Under the pieces are notes generated by a model. The model worked only from the letters and a program-made list of their open reading frames with translations. It had not been told where the DNA came from and did not search any database. The translations under genes and the position numbers were made by a program. From assembly GCF_030053155.1 (NCBI RefSeq), contig NZ_CP125640.1, positions 1,054,001-1,118,000 of the forward strand: a stretch of 64,000 nt of DNA, given 5' to 3'. The DNA is from Rhizobium sp. BT03 (GTDB lineage: Bacteria > Pseudomonadota > Alphaproteobacteria > Rhizobiales > Rhizobiaceae). This document shows positions 45,949-55,820 of the stretch, piece by piece; position 1 is the first letter of the stretch, and each line of letters opens with the position of its first letter.

Positions 45949-47469
45949 CTACTCGAACAGAAACGCCAGCCTCTTGTTCGTCAACCTCGACAGCTGCTGC
46001 AATCGCCCGTCCAGGCGTTCGCCGGCGAAATCGCGGTATTCGGGGGGCACGACGAATTCGAGGTCGAGGTCCGGGTTCGACGATTTGCGGAAGGTCAGGT
46101 TCTTGACGATTCCGGGCATCGATGCCGAGAAGAGGTAGACGACGCGCAGCATGCCGCCGAGCAGCTTGGCGCGCTCGATGAGCTGCGGCGTGGCGATCTG
46201 CGCCAGCGGGCCGGTGGCGCCGTCGTCGTGCAGGCCCTCGAAACGGTAGTAATTGGTCAGCGCGATGAAGGCGCGGCCGGGATGGCTGATGCCGACGAAG
46301 GAAGAGTGGGCGATGACGTTCAGCGCCTGCAGTCCACGATAGTCGGGGTGGGCGCGCCAGCTGATATCGGCAAGCAGACAGGCGGCCTGACGATAGCGGC
46401 TTTCCTCTTCGGTTTCCTGGACGCCGAACAAAGGCATCATGCGGCCGGTCCATTCCGCCAGCTCACGGGCATGCTCGGGCGAACGGGCACGCAGGATCGC
46501 CAATTCGCCGGCGGCGGCAAGCAGCGGATCGAGGCGGCGCTCGCCCTCCGACAGCAGCGAATAGAGATATCCCTCGCGCACACCCTGCGCCGAGAAGGAA
46601 ATCACCGACGGCTTCATCGCGCTCAGCACTTCCTTCATGGCGACGGCGCCGAAGGGCAGCAGCGAACGGCGATGCTTGGACACGGCCTGCAGCGCCGGCT
46701 CCTTGGAATCGCGCGCGGTCACCACCTGTTCGAGGAACAGCATCATCGCTTCGAGCGAGACTTCATAACCCTGCATCATATGCAGCGGATAATGCGTCAT
46801 CTCCATATGCAGCTTGGCGATGTTTCGCCAGGTGCCGCCGACGGCGTAGAAGGTGCGCCCCTCGCCTTTCGACAAGAGCTTTGCCGTCTTCACCTGCTTG
46901 CGGGCAAAGGCGCGGGCCTTGGAGAGCGAACCGCCGGCATATTCCGACAGACGCAGGCCGCCGAGCGGCAGGGTGATGCCCTTGCCGAACTCCTTGCCCT
47001 TGATATCGATCAATTCCAGCGAGCCGCCGCCGAGATCGCCGGCGATGCCATCCGGATTGAAGAAGCCACTGATGATGCCGAGCGAGGCGAATTTCGCCTC
47101 CTCCTCGCCCGAGAGGACGCGGACCTTGCGGCCGAGGATGGTTTCCGCCTGATGGATGAAATCAGGACCGTTGCTCGCCTCGCGCGCGGCGGCCGTCGCC
47201 AATACATACATGGTGGCGGCGCGCGCCTGGTCGGACAGGGCCTTGAAACGATGCAGCGAGGCCAAAGCCCTGATGACGCTGTCTTCATCCATCTTGCCGG
47301 TCAGGGCAATGCCCCTGCCGAGGCCGCAGAGAACCTTTTCGTTGAACAGGACGGTTGGCGAACGGGACATGCCTTCGTAGACGACAAGACGAATGGAATT
47401 CGATCCGATATCGACGACGGAGACCGGGGCGATCCCCGGAAGGCGCCCCTGGGCTTCAGACTCAACCAT
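45949..47469 (-). CDS. ppx: Exopolyphosphatase (Ppx/GppA family)
   Basis: A 506-residue enzyme that removes phosphate from polyphosphate (and may hydrolyse pppGpp). The ASKHA phosphate-binding loop is VVDIGSNSIRLVVYE near residue 20, and the second phosphate loop is GDLGGGSLELIDI; YVLATAAAREASNGPDFI and RTFYAVGGTWRNIAK are further family segments. The C-terminal HD-like helical domain follows (ALNVIAHSSFVGISHPGRAF). It lies 12 bases after ppk on the same strand, so the genes for making and degrading polyphosphate are one unit. The 3' end stops 16 bases before a large palindromic repeat. Confidence 0.94.
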   Translation of the reverse strand: MVESEAQGRLPGIAPVSVVDIGSNSIRLVVYEGMSRSPTVLFNEKVLCGLGRGIALTGKMDEDSVIRALASLHRFKALSDQARAATMYVLATAAAREASNGPDFIHQAETILGRKVRVLSGEEEAKFASLGIISGFFNPDGIAGDLGGGSLELIDIKGKEFGKGITLPLGGLRLSEYAGGSLSKARAFARKQVKTAKLLSKGEGRTFYAVGGTWRNIAKLHMEMTHYPLHMMQGYEVSLEAMMLFLEQVVTARDSKEPALQAVSKHRRSLLPFGAVAMKEVLSAMKPSVISFSAQGVREGYLYSLLSEGERRLDPLLAAAGELAILRARSPEHARELAEWTGRMMPLFGVQETEEESRYRQAACLLADISWRAHPDYRGLQALNVIAHSSFVGISHPGRAFIALTNYYRFEGLHDDGATGPLAQIATPQLIERAKLLGGMLRVVYLFSASMPGIVKNLTFRKSSNPDLDLEFVVPPEYRDFAGERLDGRLQQLSRLTNKRLAFLFE

Positions 47470-47481
47470 TTATGTCCAGTT

Positions 47482-49686
47482 TTACTTGTTGTTGCGGCCT
47501 TCAAGCAGGCCGGCGATCAGCTTCGGCGCGCTGGACTTCAGAGCTTCACCACGGCCCGACAGGCTCGGATTGGTCATGAAATACTGCTGCGCATTGAACG
47601 GTTCCTCGCCTCTGCGCACTTCCATGCGCCGGGACGTACCGTCGGGCAATATCTCGTAGCTTTGTTGATTGTCAATCACGTTGCCGAGCATAATCTGTGA
47701 CAAGACCTGCTCGTGAACAGTCGGATTGGTCAGCGGAACCATGGTCTCGACGCGGCGATCGAGATTTCTCGGCATCATGTCGGCCGAACCGATATAAACC
47801 AGCGCCTTATCGGACGGCAGGCCATGGCCGTTGCCGAAGCAGAAGATGCGGCTGTGTTCGAGGAAGCGGCCGACGATCGATTTGACGCGGATCTTCTCTG
47901 AAAGGCCTGGCACCTGCGGACGCAGGCAGCAGATACCGCGCACGACGAGATCGATCTCGACGCCGGCATGGCTGGCGCGATAGAGCGCGTCGATGATGTC
48001 GGGGTCGACAAGCGAGTTCATCTTCATCCAGATCGCGGCCGGGGCGCCGTTCCGGGCATGCTGAATTTCTTCCTCGATGTGGCGCAGGATGCGCGGGCGC
48101 ATCGTATAGGGCGAAATCGCAAGCTGCATGCCCTGTTCCGGCTCGCCGTAGCCGGTGATGAAATTGAAGATGTTCGCCATGTCGTGGGCGATCACCGGAT
48201 TGCAGGTGAAATAGGAGAGGTCGGTATAGATCTTCGCCGTGATCGGGTGGTAGTTGCCGGTTCCCAAATGGCAATAGGTCCGGAGCTTGCCCTCCTCGCG
48301 GCGCACGACCATCGACATCTTGGCGTGGGTCTTGAGTTCGATGAAGCCGAAGACGACCTGCACGCCGGCGCGCTCGAGATCGCGCGCCCAGCGGATGTTC
48401 GCCTCTTCGTCGAAGCGGGCCTTGAGCTCGACCAGCGCCGTCACCGACTTGCCGGCTTCGGCGGCGTCGACCAGCGCACGCACGATCGGGCTGTCGTTGG
48501 AGGTGCGATAAAGCGTCTGCTTTATCGCCAGAACATCAGGATCGCGCGCAGCCTGGAGAAGGAACTGGACCACCACGTCGAAGGATTCATAGGGGTGATG
48601 GACGACCATGTCCTTTTCGCGGATGGCGGCGAAGCAGTCGCCGGCATGTTCGCGGACGCGCTCGGGAAATCGCGCATTGTAGGACGGAAACCTGAGATCC
48701 TCGCGCGGCGCCTTGGTGATCTCGGACAGGGTGTTCAAGGCCAGGAGGCCCGGCAGAACGGCGACGCGATTATCAGGGATATTCAGCGCCTGAACGACGA
48801 ACTGGCGCAGCGAGGCCGGCATCTCCGAGTCGGTCTCGATGCGGATCACCTTGCCGCGGCGGCGGCGCTTCAGCGCGGTTTCGAAGAAGCGCACGAGATC
48901 CTCGGCCTCTTCCTCGACTTCGATATCGCTGTCGCGGATGACACGGAACGTACCGGAGCCCTGCACCTCGTAACCCGGGTAGAGCCGGTGGATGAAGATG
49001 TTGGCGACATCCTCAAGGGTGATATAGCGGATGGTGTTTCCATCGTCCGGCAGACGGACGAAGCGATCGAGCGCCGGCGGCAGGCGCAACAAAGCCGTCA
49101 TCGGCTCGCGGCCGTTCTTGCTGACGAGCTGCAGGCCGATCGAGAAGCCGAGATTGGGAATGAACGGGAACGGATGGGCCGGATCGATCGACAGCGGCGT
49201 CAAAACCGGGAAAATCGCCTGTTCGAATTCGGTGGCCAGCCACTGGCGGTCGGCATCGCTCAAGGCGCCGGGGCGCACGATCAGGATATCTTCCTTGGCG
49301 AGATATTGCTGCAGCACGGCGAGCGAGGCCTGCTGCTCCATCTGCAGGTGGTCGATCTCCTGCAGGATCGAATCGAGCTGCTCGGCCGGCGTCTTGCCGT
49401 CGGGACTGCGGATGACAATGTTCTGGCGCACCTGGCCCTCAAGGCCGGCGACACGCACCATGAAGAATTCATCGAGGTTGGCGGCCGAGATCGACAGGAA
49501 GCGGACGCGCTCGAGCAGCGGATGCTCGGTATTCAGCGTTTCTTCCAGGACACGGCGATTGAACTGCAGCCAGGAGAATTCGCGGTTGATGAAGCGCTCG
49601 GGGCTCTTGAGCAGCTCTTCCAGCGGGGGCGTGTTGTCGTTGGTTTCCGGAGTGAGTTCCTGATGCTCTGCGACTGCACTATCCAT
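47482..49686 (-). CDS. ppk: Polyphosphate kinase 1
   Basis: A 734-residue membrane-associated enzyme making polyphosphate from ATP. It has the N-terminal [18 protein letters not shown] and [23 protein letters not shown] segments, the PLD-like catalytic halves with [18 protein letters not shown] and [20 protein letters not shown] (phosphorylated His), and [21 protein letters not shown] choose ATG at 49686 (MDSAVAEHQ); an ATG at 49704 is six codons earlier. It is followed by ppx and preceded by hdaA on the same strand, a conserved Rhizobiales order. Confidence 0.95.
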   Translation of the reverse strand: MDSAVAEHQELTPETNDNTPPLEELLKSPERFINREFSWLQFNRRVLEETLNTEHPLLERVRFLSISAANLDEFFMVRVAGLEGQVRQNIVIRSPDGKTPAEQLDSILQEIDHLQMEQQASLAVLQQYLAKEDILIVRPGALSDADRQWLATEFEQAIFPVLTPLSIDPAHPFPFIPNLGFSIGLQLVSKNGREPMTALLRLPPALDRFVRLPDDGNTIRYITLEDVANIFIHRLYPGYEVQGSGTFRVIRDSDIEVEEEAEDLVRFFETALKRRRRGKVIRIETDSEMPASLRQFVVQALNIPDNRVAVLPGLLALNTLSEITKAPREDLRFPSYNARFPERVREHAGDCFAAIREKDMVVHHPYESFDVVVQFLLQAARDPDVLAIKQTLYRTSNDSPIVRALVDAAEAGKSVTALVELKARFDEEANIRWARDLERAGVQVVFGFIELKTHAKMSMVVRREEGKLRTYCHLGTGNYHPITAKIYTDLSYFTCNPVIAHDMANIFNFITGYGEPEQGMQLAISPYTMRPRILRHIEEEIQHARNGAPAAIWMKMNSLVDPDIIDALYRASHAGVEIDLVVRGICCLRPQVPGLSEKIRVKSIVGRFLEHSRIFCFGNGHGLPSDKALVYIGSADMMPRNLDRRVETMVPLTNPTVHEQVLSQIMLGNVIDNQQSYEILPDGTSRRMEVRRGEEPFNAQQYFMTNPSLSGRGEALKSSAPKLIAGLLEGRNNK

Positions 49687-49748
49687 GGTCCACCCCGTTC
49701 TCAATCGCCGAAGGCAATTATATCAGTTTCACGACGGAACTGTGACAG

Positions 49749-50462
49749 TCAATCGGCCGGCTCCGAATTTCCCAATTCATTCAATACTTCGGCAGCCATG
49801 GACCGGGTGATTTTCGTGCCGCGCGACAGGGCCAGCCGGTCCAGCCTTTCGACGATCGTCTGGGCCGCATTCAGCGACCGCTCCATCCTGACAACGATAT
49901 AGAGCACGAGTTTGTCATCTATATAAAGCTGGCGGTCGGCGAAGAGCTTGACGATCACCTGCGACAGCAGCGCCTCGTCGGGCTCGCCGATCTCGACGAC
50001 GGTCGCGGCCTTCAGGCGCGAGCGCAGATCCGGCAGCGAAACCGGCCAGGATATCGGCCAGAGACGGCTTGTTATCAACAGGCTGGTGCCGTTTTCGCGA
50101 ACGCTGTTGATGACATGGAAGAGCGCATTGTCGTCGAAGCCGAGGCGGTCGGCATCCTCGAACAGCACCGGGCCGGCGGCGGCGGCAATGGCCGCGTCCG
50201 AGCCAAGCTCGGGATGGATGTCGACGGCGCCGCTCAATTCCCGCCAGATGCGGGCGAGATGCGATTTTCCCGAACCGACCGGGCCGGCAAGCACGACGAC
50301 CGGCGACGGCCATGCCGGCCAGGCATCGACGATCGAAATGGCGGCGGCGAGACGCTCCGAGATCAGGAGGTCGTCGCGCCCGCTGGCGGCATCGTGCGAA
50401 AAGACCAGCGGCAGCTGCTCTCCGGCCTTGCGCTTCGGATCAGCGTTCTTCACGTCACTCAT
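49749..50462 (-). CDS. hdaA: DnaA regulatory inactivator HdaA
   Basis: A 237-residue DnaA-related AAA+ protein lacking the DnaA DNA-binding domain IV. It has a clamp-binding QLPLVF near residue 16, a Walker A GPVGSGKSHLARI, Walker B VLFEDADRL and a sensor region SLLITSRLWPISWPVSLPDL with RSRLKAATVVEI. In Caulobacter HdaA with the DnaN clamp promotes DnaA-ATP hydrolysis and prevents re-initiation; the same role is inferred here. The ATG at 50462 overlaps the end of perM by 8 bases. It is followed 62 bases later by ppk. Confidence 0.9.
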   Translation of the reverse strand: MSDVKNADPKRKAGEQLPLVFSHDAASGRDDLLISERLAAAISIVDAWPAWPSPVVVLAGPVGSGKSHLARIWRELSGAVDIHPELGSDAAIAAAAGPVLFEDADRLGFDDNALFHVINSVRENGTSLLITSRLWPISWPVSLPDLRSRLKAATVVEIGEPDEALLSQVIVKLFADRQLYIDDKLVLYIVVRMERSLNAAQTIVERLDRLALSRGTKITRSMAAEVLNELGNSEPAD

Positions 50463-51579
50463 TGGGAACTGATTTCGTCTTCCGGGCGCGGCCGCCTGAT
50501 GACCCGCCAAAATAAAGATCGCTCTGAAGGTAGCGCGAAAGCGCGAAACGAACAAGGACGCCGACGGCCGCGGCCGCCGGCACCGCGACCAGAAGTCCGA
50601 CGAAACCGAAGAGCGCGCCAAAGGCAAACAGCGCAAACATCAGCCAGACCGGGTGCAGGCCGACGCTGGAGCCGACGAGCTTCGGCTGCAGGATATTGCC
50701 TTCCAGAAACTGGCCGCTGAAGAAGACGGCGAGTACCAGGCCGATCCAGGGATAATCCGGCCAGAACTGGACGATCGCCACGCCGACGGCGAGAACGAGG
50801 CCGACCAGCGAGCCGACATAGGGAATGAAACTGATCATGCCGGCAAAGAGCCCGATCAGCAGGCCGAAATTCAGCCCGACGAGGGAAAGGCCGGCGGCAT
50901 AATAGATGCCGAGGATGAGGCATAGCGAGCCCTGGCCGCGGATGAAGCCGGCGATCGCCTGATCGATCTCGCTAGCGATCTGGCGGACGTCGCTGAGATA
51001 ATCGCGCGGGATCCACTGGTCGACCTTGTCGACCATGCGGTCCCAATCGAGCAGGATATAGAAGGCGACGACGGGGGTGACGACGAGCAGCGATATGACG
51101 TCGACGATCGCCTTGCCGGAATTCCAGATCTGCGCGAAGAGCCCGGTCAAGAAGCCCATGCCTTCGGAGAGGATGCCGGAGAAATTGTCCTTGAGCGTGC
51201 CGGCCTGGCTCCTGACCCAGTCCGGCAACAGCGAGTTTTTCGAGCTGTCGATGAACTGCTGCAGCTGGCTGATGTAACCCGGCAGCCGCTCGGCAAAATC
51301 GTTGAACTGGCTGACGAGCACCGGAATGAGGATCATCAGCGCCAGGGTGAAGGTGATGACGAAGGCGATCAGGATGACGACCGTCGCCATCATGCGGCTC
51401 ATGCCCAGCCGCTGCAGCCGGTCTGCGACCGGATCGAGGAAATAGGCGATCGCCATGCCGGCGATGAAGGGCAGCAGGATCGAGCTGAAGACATAGAGAA
51501 AGACGATGAAGAAGACGAGCACGATCAGCCAGAAGAAAATCTGACGTTTGAGACTGTTGCCGCTGACTTGCTGTGGCAT
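50455..51579 (-). CDS. AI-2E family (PerM) transporter
   Basis: A 374-residue inner-membrane protein with about eight helices. It starts SLKRQIFFWLIVLVFFIVFL, then the RxGxxR-type loop RLGMSRMMATVVILIAF, a periplasmic helical domain (about residues 110-190) and the second membrane block IAGFIRGQGSLCLILGIYYA and GMISFIPYVGSLVGL. Families include AI-2 exporters and Na+/H+ antiporters; the substrate is unknown. The ATG at 51579 is the family start; upstream codons to 51813 lie in the gap to purM. The stop overlaps the hdaA start, so translation is coupled. Confidence 0.9.
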   Translation of the reverse strand: MPQQVSGNSLKRQIFFWLIVLVFFIVFLYVFSSILLPFIAGMAIAYFLDPVADRLQRLGMSRMMATVVILIAFVITFTLALMILIPVLVSQFNDFAERLPGYISQLQQFIDSSKNSLLPDWVRSQAGTLKDNFSGILSEGMGFLTGLFAQIWNSGKAIVDVISLLVVTPVVAFYILLDWDRMVDKVDQWIPRDYLSDVRQIASEIDQAIAGFIRGQGSLCLILGIYYAAGLSLVGLNFGLLIGLFAGMISFIPYVGSLVGLVLAVGVAIVQFWPDYPWIGLVLAVFFSGQFLEGNILQPKLVGSSVGLHPVWLMFALFAFGALFGFVGLLVAVPAAAAVGVLVRFALSRYLQSDLYFGGSSGGRARKTKSVPNE

Positions 51580-51824
51580 CGCTTCCCCGCTGATCGCTTT
51601 CCGCCGCCAAACGCCGCATTCGAACCGACGCGGCCATTCAGCACATAGGATGCGGGCGCAAAGATGGTCAACCCTGTCGCGCCAAATCCCGGAAAGGCTC
51701 GGGGAAGACGCGGGAAATTGGGGGCTTTTGCCATGCGACGCTTGCATAAAGGCCCCTGTCATGCAATTGCGACCGGCAGATGACGCGGCGCGTCCGCCGC
51801 CTGAAATAGCCATCGGAGACCAGC

Positions 51825-52898
51825 ATGAGCCAGTCTGGGAAAAACGGCCTGACCTACAGCGACGCAGGCGTCGACATCGATGCCGGCAACCTCCTCGTCG
51901 AGAAGATCAAACCGGCGGTGCGCTCGACGCGGCGCCCGGGCGCCGACGGCGAGATCGGCGGCTTCGGCGGGCTCTTCGACCTCAAGGCCGCCGGCTTTAC
52001 CGATCCGGTTCTGGTTGCCGCCAATGACGGCGTCGGCACCAAGCTGAAGATCGCCATCGATGCCGATTATCACGACAGCGTCGGCATCGACCTCGTCGCC
52101 ATGTGCGTCAACGATCTCGTCGTCCAGGGCGCCGAGCCGCTGTTCTTCCTCGATTATTTCGCCACCGGCAAGCTCGACCCCGACCAGGGCGCGGCAATCG
52201 TCGGCGGCATCGCCGCCGGCTGCCGGCAGGCCGGCTGCGCGCTGATCGGCGGCGAGACGGCCGAAATGCCCGGCATGTATTCCTCCGGCGACTATGACCT
52301 CGCCGGTTTTGCCGTCGGAGCTGCCGAACGCGGCAAGCTGCTTCCCTCCGGCGATATTGCCGAGGGTGACGTGATCCTCGGGCTTGCCTCCTCCGGTGTC
52401 CATTCCAACGGATTCTCGCTGGTGCGCAAGATCGTCGAACTGTCCGGCCTCGGCTGGGATGCGCCGGCGCCGTTCGCCGAAGGCAGGAAGCTCGGCGAAG
52501 CGCTGCTCGAGCCGACCCGCATCTATGTGAAGCCGCTGCTGAAGGCGATCCGCGAGACCGGCGCCATCAAGGCGCTGGCCCACATTACCGGCGGCGGCTT
52601 CCCTGAGAATATTCCGCGCGTGCTGCCGAAGCATCTGGCGGCCGAGATCGATCTTGCCGCCGTCAAGGTTCCCACGGTGTTTTCGTGGCTCGCCAGGACG
52701 GGCGGCGTCGAAACCAAGGAAATGCTGCGCACCTTCAACTGCGGCGTCGGCATGATCGCCGTCGTCGCCGGCGAGAATGTCGCGGCCGTTTCCGCCGCCC
52801 TCGAAGCCGAGGGCGAGACGGTCGTCACGCTCGGCCGCATGATCGCCCGCGACGAGGGTGCCGCCGGCACGGTCTACAAGGGCACGCTTGCCATATGA
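51825..52898 (+). CDS. purM: Phosphoribosylformylglycinamidine cyclo-ligase
   Basis: A 357-residue ATP-dependent enzyme closing the imidazole ring of purines to give AIR. It shows [56 protein letters not shown] with [31 protein letters not shown] and a C-terminal [21 protein letters not shown] precedes the ATG. Its TGA overlaps the start of purN by four bases (ATGA), so the two consecutive purine steps are translationally coupled. It is divergent from perM with a 245-base gap. Confidence 0.96.
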   Translation: MSQSGKNGLTYSDAGVDIDAGNLLVEKIKPAVRSTRRPGADGEIGGFGGLFDLKAAGFTDPVLVAANDGVGTKLKIAIDADYHDSVGIDLVAMCVNDLVVQGAEPLFFLDYFATGKLDPDQGAAIVGGIAAGCRQAGCALIGGETAEMPGMYSSGDYDLAGFAVGAAERGKLLPSGDIAEGDVILGLASSGVHSNGFSLVRKIVELSGLGWDAPAPFAEGRKLGEALLEPTRIYVKPLLKAIRETGAIKALAHITGGGFPENIPRVLPKHLAAEIDLAAVKVPTVFSWLARTGGVETKEMLRTFNCGVGMIAVVAGENVAAVSAALEAEGETVVTLGRMIARDEGAAGTVYKGTLAI

Positions 52899-53566
52899 GC
52901 GCGAAGCGCAAACGCGTCGTCGTCCTGATCTCCGGCGGCGGCTCCAACATGATGGCGCTGGTTGCGGCGGCGAAGGCCGCCGACTACCCGGCCGAGATCG
53001 TCGGCGTGATCTCCGACAAGACTGAGGCCGGCGGGCTTGCCAAGGCGGCGGCCGAAGGCATCGCTACCTTCGCCTTTCCTCGCAAGGACTATGCCAGCAA
53101 AGAGGCGCATGAGGCGGCGATCTTTTCCGCGCTCGACGAGCTTTCCCCCGACATCCTCTGCCTGGCGGGCTACATGCGGCTGCTGACGGCGACCTTCATC
53201 CAGCGTTACGAAGGCCGGATGCTCAACATCCACCCTTCCCTGCTGCCGCTGTTTCCGGGCCTCCACACCCATCAGCGCGCGATCGACGCCGGCATGCGCA
53301 TCGCCGGCTGCACCGTGCATTTCGTCACCGAAGGCATGGATGAGGGACCGGTGATCGGCCAGGCCGCCGTGCCGGTCCTTTCCGGCGACACGGCCGAAAG
53401 CCTTGCCGCGCGCGTGCTCACCGTCGAACACCAGATTTATCCGCAGGCGCTGCGGCTCTTCGCCGAAGGCCGCGTGACGATGGACGGCGGCAGGGCCGTG
53501 GGCATCGCGGCTTCGGCCGTTGCGCCCAAGGCCCAGCTCATCTCGCTGATCGGCGACCGCTGTTAG
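52895..53566 (+). CDS. purN: Phosphoribosylglycinamide formyltransferase 1
   Basis: A 223-residue enzyme transferring formyl from 10-formyl-THF to GAR. The phosphate loop is [18 protein letters not shown], the catalytic Asn/His segment is [20 protein letters not shown], and the catalytic Asp is in [17 protein letters not shown]. The ATG at 52895 overlaps the purM stop; the frame's upstream extension is in purM. Length is that of the complete enzyme. After its stop comes an imperfect CTGCCTGCC/GGCAGGTAG hairpin (53571-53590). Confidence 0.96.
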   Translation: MSAKRKRVVVLISGGGSNMMALVAAAKAADYPAEIVGVISDKTEAGGLAKAAAEGIATFAFPRKDYASKEAHEAAIFSALDELSPDILCLAGYMRLLTATFIQRYEGRMLNIHPSLLPLFPGLHTHQRAIDAGMRIAGCTVHFVTEGMDEGPVIGQAAVPVLSGDTAESLAARVLTVEHQIYPQALRLFAEGRVTMDGGRAVGIAASAVAPKAQLISLIGDRC

Positions 53567-53876
53567 GTTGCTGCCTGCCAGGCAGGTAGCTTTCCCAAGT
53601 CAAATACCATGCGCACAACGGCTGCAGCGCATATACCCGTTGGCAGGAACGAGCCCCTGATCGAACAGGCGCGGCAAGCCTTCCAGCTCCTTTTCGATCA
53701 GCGTAATCTCCCGGCGTTTGCCGGTTTTCCTGCAGTCATTTCTCAGTGCAGCTGTGGCTGTTGCGATACAAAAGGAATGAAACAAGAAACAAGTTGTACG
53801 TCATGAGGCAAACAATCTGTGATTCCAGCGCTCGCGACATGAAGGATAAGGCGATAATCACCCCACTCTCATCGTC
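53567..53876. other. Intergenic region after purN, entry to the AT-rich patch
   Basis: 310 bases without a supported gene. The GC content falls from about 53750 rightwards. An imperfect hairpin just after purN may end its transcript. Overlapping short frames on both strands (53600-53806) have no family features and no ribosome binding site; a leftward one ends in a YMRCSRCAHG motif but I do not accept it. Confidence 0.4.
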
Positions 53877-54383
53877 TCAGCCATTTTTGGTTCTTCCTCT
53901 AAGCCAGCGCTTGGCTAAGAGAACAATGTTTCCAATGATCACGTAGGACGACAAAAACAACACCGGAAGATGGATCGCAACAGATCCGTAACTTCCTCTT
54001 TCGCACATGGTCTCCATCGAGGATTCACTTAAAACAATCTTGGATCCAGCCAATATGGTGGTGAACGGATAGCTGAAAAGAACAAAACATATTATTATAA
54101 ATATAAACATACCTCTGTCATAAACATAACAAAAAATAACAGAAATCAATGAAATAACTATAAGAGCCAATCCTGGGTATTTATACACCAACGTTATGGC
54201 ATTTAATAAGGAAGCAACCGACTTCTGGCACTGTATGTATCTACCACCTATGTAGATCGTCGGGATTCCATATTGGTTATCATAGTAAATTGATATAATA
54301 ATTACAGATACTGTTGCAATTCCACTTAAAACCAGAGGCAGCAGCCCCCACTCCTTGTGCAGCAACCTTGGCTCAGATGACAT
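53877..54383 (-). CDS. AT-rich orphan membrane protein
   Basis: About 168 residues with four predicted helices: LLPLVLSGIATVSVIIISIY, YPGLALIVISLISVIFCYVY, MFIFIIICFVLFSYPFTTIL and HLPVLFLSSYVIIGNIVLLA, and a basic C-terminus RWLRGRTKNG. By the positive-inside rule both ends are cytoplasmic, placing Cys residues of the two large loops (YIQCQKS and METMCERG) in the periplasm, where they could pair. The gene is far richer in A/T (many ATA, AAA, TTA codons) than everything around it. An ATG at 54476 would add 31 GC-rich residues including a CQRCG motif. I recognise no family. Confidence 0.65.
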   Translation of the reverse strand: MSSEPRLLHKEWGLLPLVLSGIATVSVIIISIYYDNQYGIPTIYIGGRYIQCQKSVASLLNAITLVYKYPGLALIVISLISVIFCYVYDRGMFIFIIICFVLFSYPFTTILAGSKIVLSESSMETMCERGSYGSVAIHLPVLFLSSYVIIGNIVLLAKRWLRGRTKNG

Positions 54384-54501
54384 CTTGATTCCGCATCGTT
54401 GGCAGTCTTGTTCCGGAGTTATGTGATAGTCCGGGTACCGCCGACGAGAAAGCCCGTTTCGCCGTGATCTTGTCATTCTGTCTCGACGCTCAGACGTGCC
54501 G

Positions 54502-55671
54502 CTAAGCCGCCAGCGCCCGCAGCGGATGCAGCGTGCCGTCGCTGTAGACGAAGCGGCCGGCGCGGAAGGTGGCGCGGATGCGGTTGATGTCGCCGGGCTC
54601 GACCGCGACCAGATCGGCGCGCTGGCCGATGGCGATTTCGCCGCGGTCCGACAGGCCGGCGGAGCGGGCGGCGTTGCCGGTCGCCATGGCGACGGCTGAA
54701 GGCAGGCCGCCTTCCACCATGTCGGCGAGCTTGAAGATGCCGGGCACGAAGGCGGCCGGGTGATAATCGGCGGCGATGACGCTCAAGAGGCCGGCCCTGG
54801 CGGCATCGAGGGCACTGAGATTGCCCGACATCGACTGGCCGCGCAGCGCATTCGGCGCGCCCATCAGCGTCCAGAGACCGCGGCGGCGCGCCTCTTCCGC
54901 GGCGGGCGCCGTCACCGGGAACTCGCTGATGGTGACGCCGAGATCGTGCATTTCGGCGACCTTCTCGACGCTGTCGTCGTCATGCGAGGCCAGCGACAGT
55001 CTGTGCTTCAGCGACAGCGCGACGATCTCCCTCAGCTTGGCCTCGATCTCAGGATTGCTGCGCATGGCGATGCGCTTGGCGACGATCTCGGCGGCCATGT
55101 CCTCGGAGATGGCGCGGCGCTCGGAAATGCTGAGGATGTAGCTTTGCAGGTTGTTGTACTGGCCCTGGCCCGGCGTGTGGTCGGTGAGCGAGACCATGTC
55201 GACCTGACCGGCATTCAGCAGGCGCTCGAGTGCAGGAGCGGCGCCGACATTGGTGATTTCATAGCGGGCGTGGACGCGGTGATCGATCAGCAGATCATCG
55301 CGCAGCCGGTTGATGCCCTCGATCACCGCCGAGGTGGTCTCCAGCGAGCGGACGTGACCGTAAACACTTTCGGTGGCGAAGGAGACGGCGGCAAAGGCGG
55401 TGGTGACACCGGCGGCAGCAAGCTTCTTGTCGAGTTCGTGGATGCCGAAATCGATCGGCATCGTCGCGTTCGGGCGTGGGGCGATCTCGCGCTCGATCAT
55501 GTCGCCGTGGAGATCGACGAATCCCGGCATCAGCAGCCGGCCGCCACCATCGATGGCAGCCCCGGCGACCGGCTCCGGCCTGATTTCGGCGATGGCGCCG
55601 TCTTCGACCCGCACGGAACCTTCACTCACCACCTCGTTTGGGAGAACGAGGGTGAAATTGCTGAGCCACAT
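54502..55671 (-). CDS. phnM: Alpha-D-ribose 1-methylphosphonate 5-triphosphate diphosphatase
   Basis: A 389-residue metallohydrolase of the amidohydrolase superfamily. In C-P lyase pathways PhnM removes pyrophosphate from ribose 1-methylphosphonate triphosphate. It shows MPGFVDLHGDMIEREIAPRP (metal His and Asp), VSLTDHTPGQGQYNNL, SLASHDDDSVEKVAEMHDLG and VIAADYHPAAFVPG. Like other PhnM proteins it keeps the full set of metal ligands. The ATG at 55671 follows GGTCAGGAGAAAGCCC. No other phn gene is nearby, so it acts with a C-P lyase cluster elsewhere or on another nucleotide-like triphosphate. Confidence 0.9.
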   Translation of the reverse strand: MWLSNFTLVLPNEVVSEGSVRVEDGAIAEIRPEPVAGAAIDGGGRLLMPGFVDLHGDMIEREIAPRPNATMPIDFGIHELDKKLAAAGVTTAFAAVSFATESVYGHVRSLETTSAVIEGINRLRDDLLIDHRVHARYEITNVGAAPALERLLNAGQVDMVSLTDHTPGQGQYNNLQSYILSISERRAISEDMAAEIVAKRIAMRSNPEIEAKLREIVALSLKHRLSLASHDDDSVEKVAEMHDLGVTISEFPVTAPAAEEARRRGLWTLMGAPNALRGQSMSGNLSALDAARAGLLSVIAADYHPAAFVPGIFKLADMVEGGLPSAVAMATGNAARSAGLSDRGEIAIGQRADLVAVEPGDINRIRATFRAGRFVYSDGTLHPLRALAA

Positions 55672-55820
55672 GGGCTTTCTCCTGACCGCATCGATGATTG
55701 ACAGACCGCAGCGGATAGAACCGCTTCGTGACAAACGTATGAACTTTTCGAACGCCATAACCGCGATCGCGAAACCGTCTTGAGCCCACCCCGGCGGGCT
55801 TGTCCGAGACCGCTCATCCG

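Noticed and set aside
53600..53806. Short overlapping frames on both strands after purN, one ending in YMRCSRCAHG
   Set aside because: Each is about 60 codons, with no ribosome binding site and overlapping each other; the Cys motif alone is not enough.
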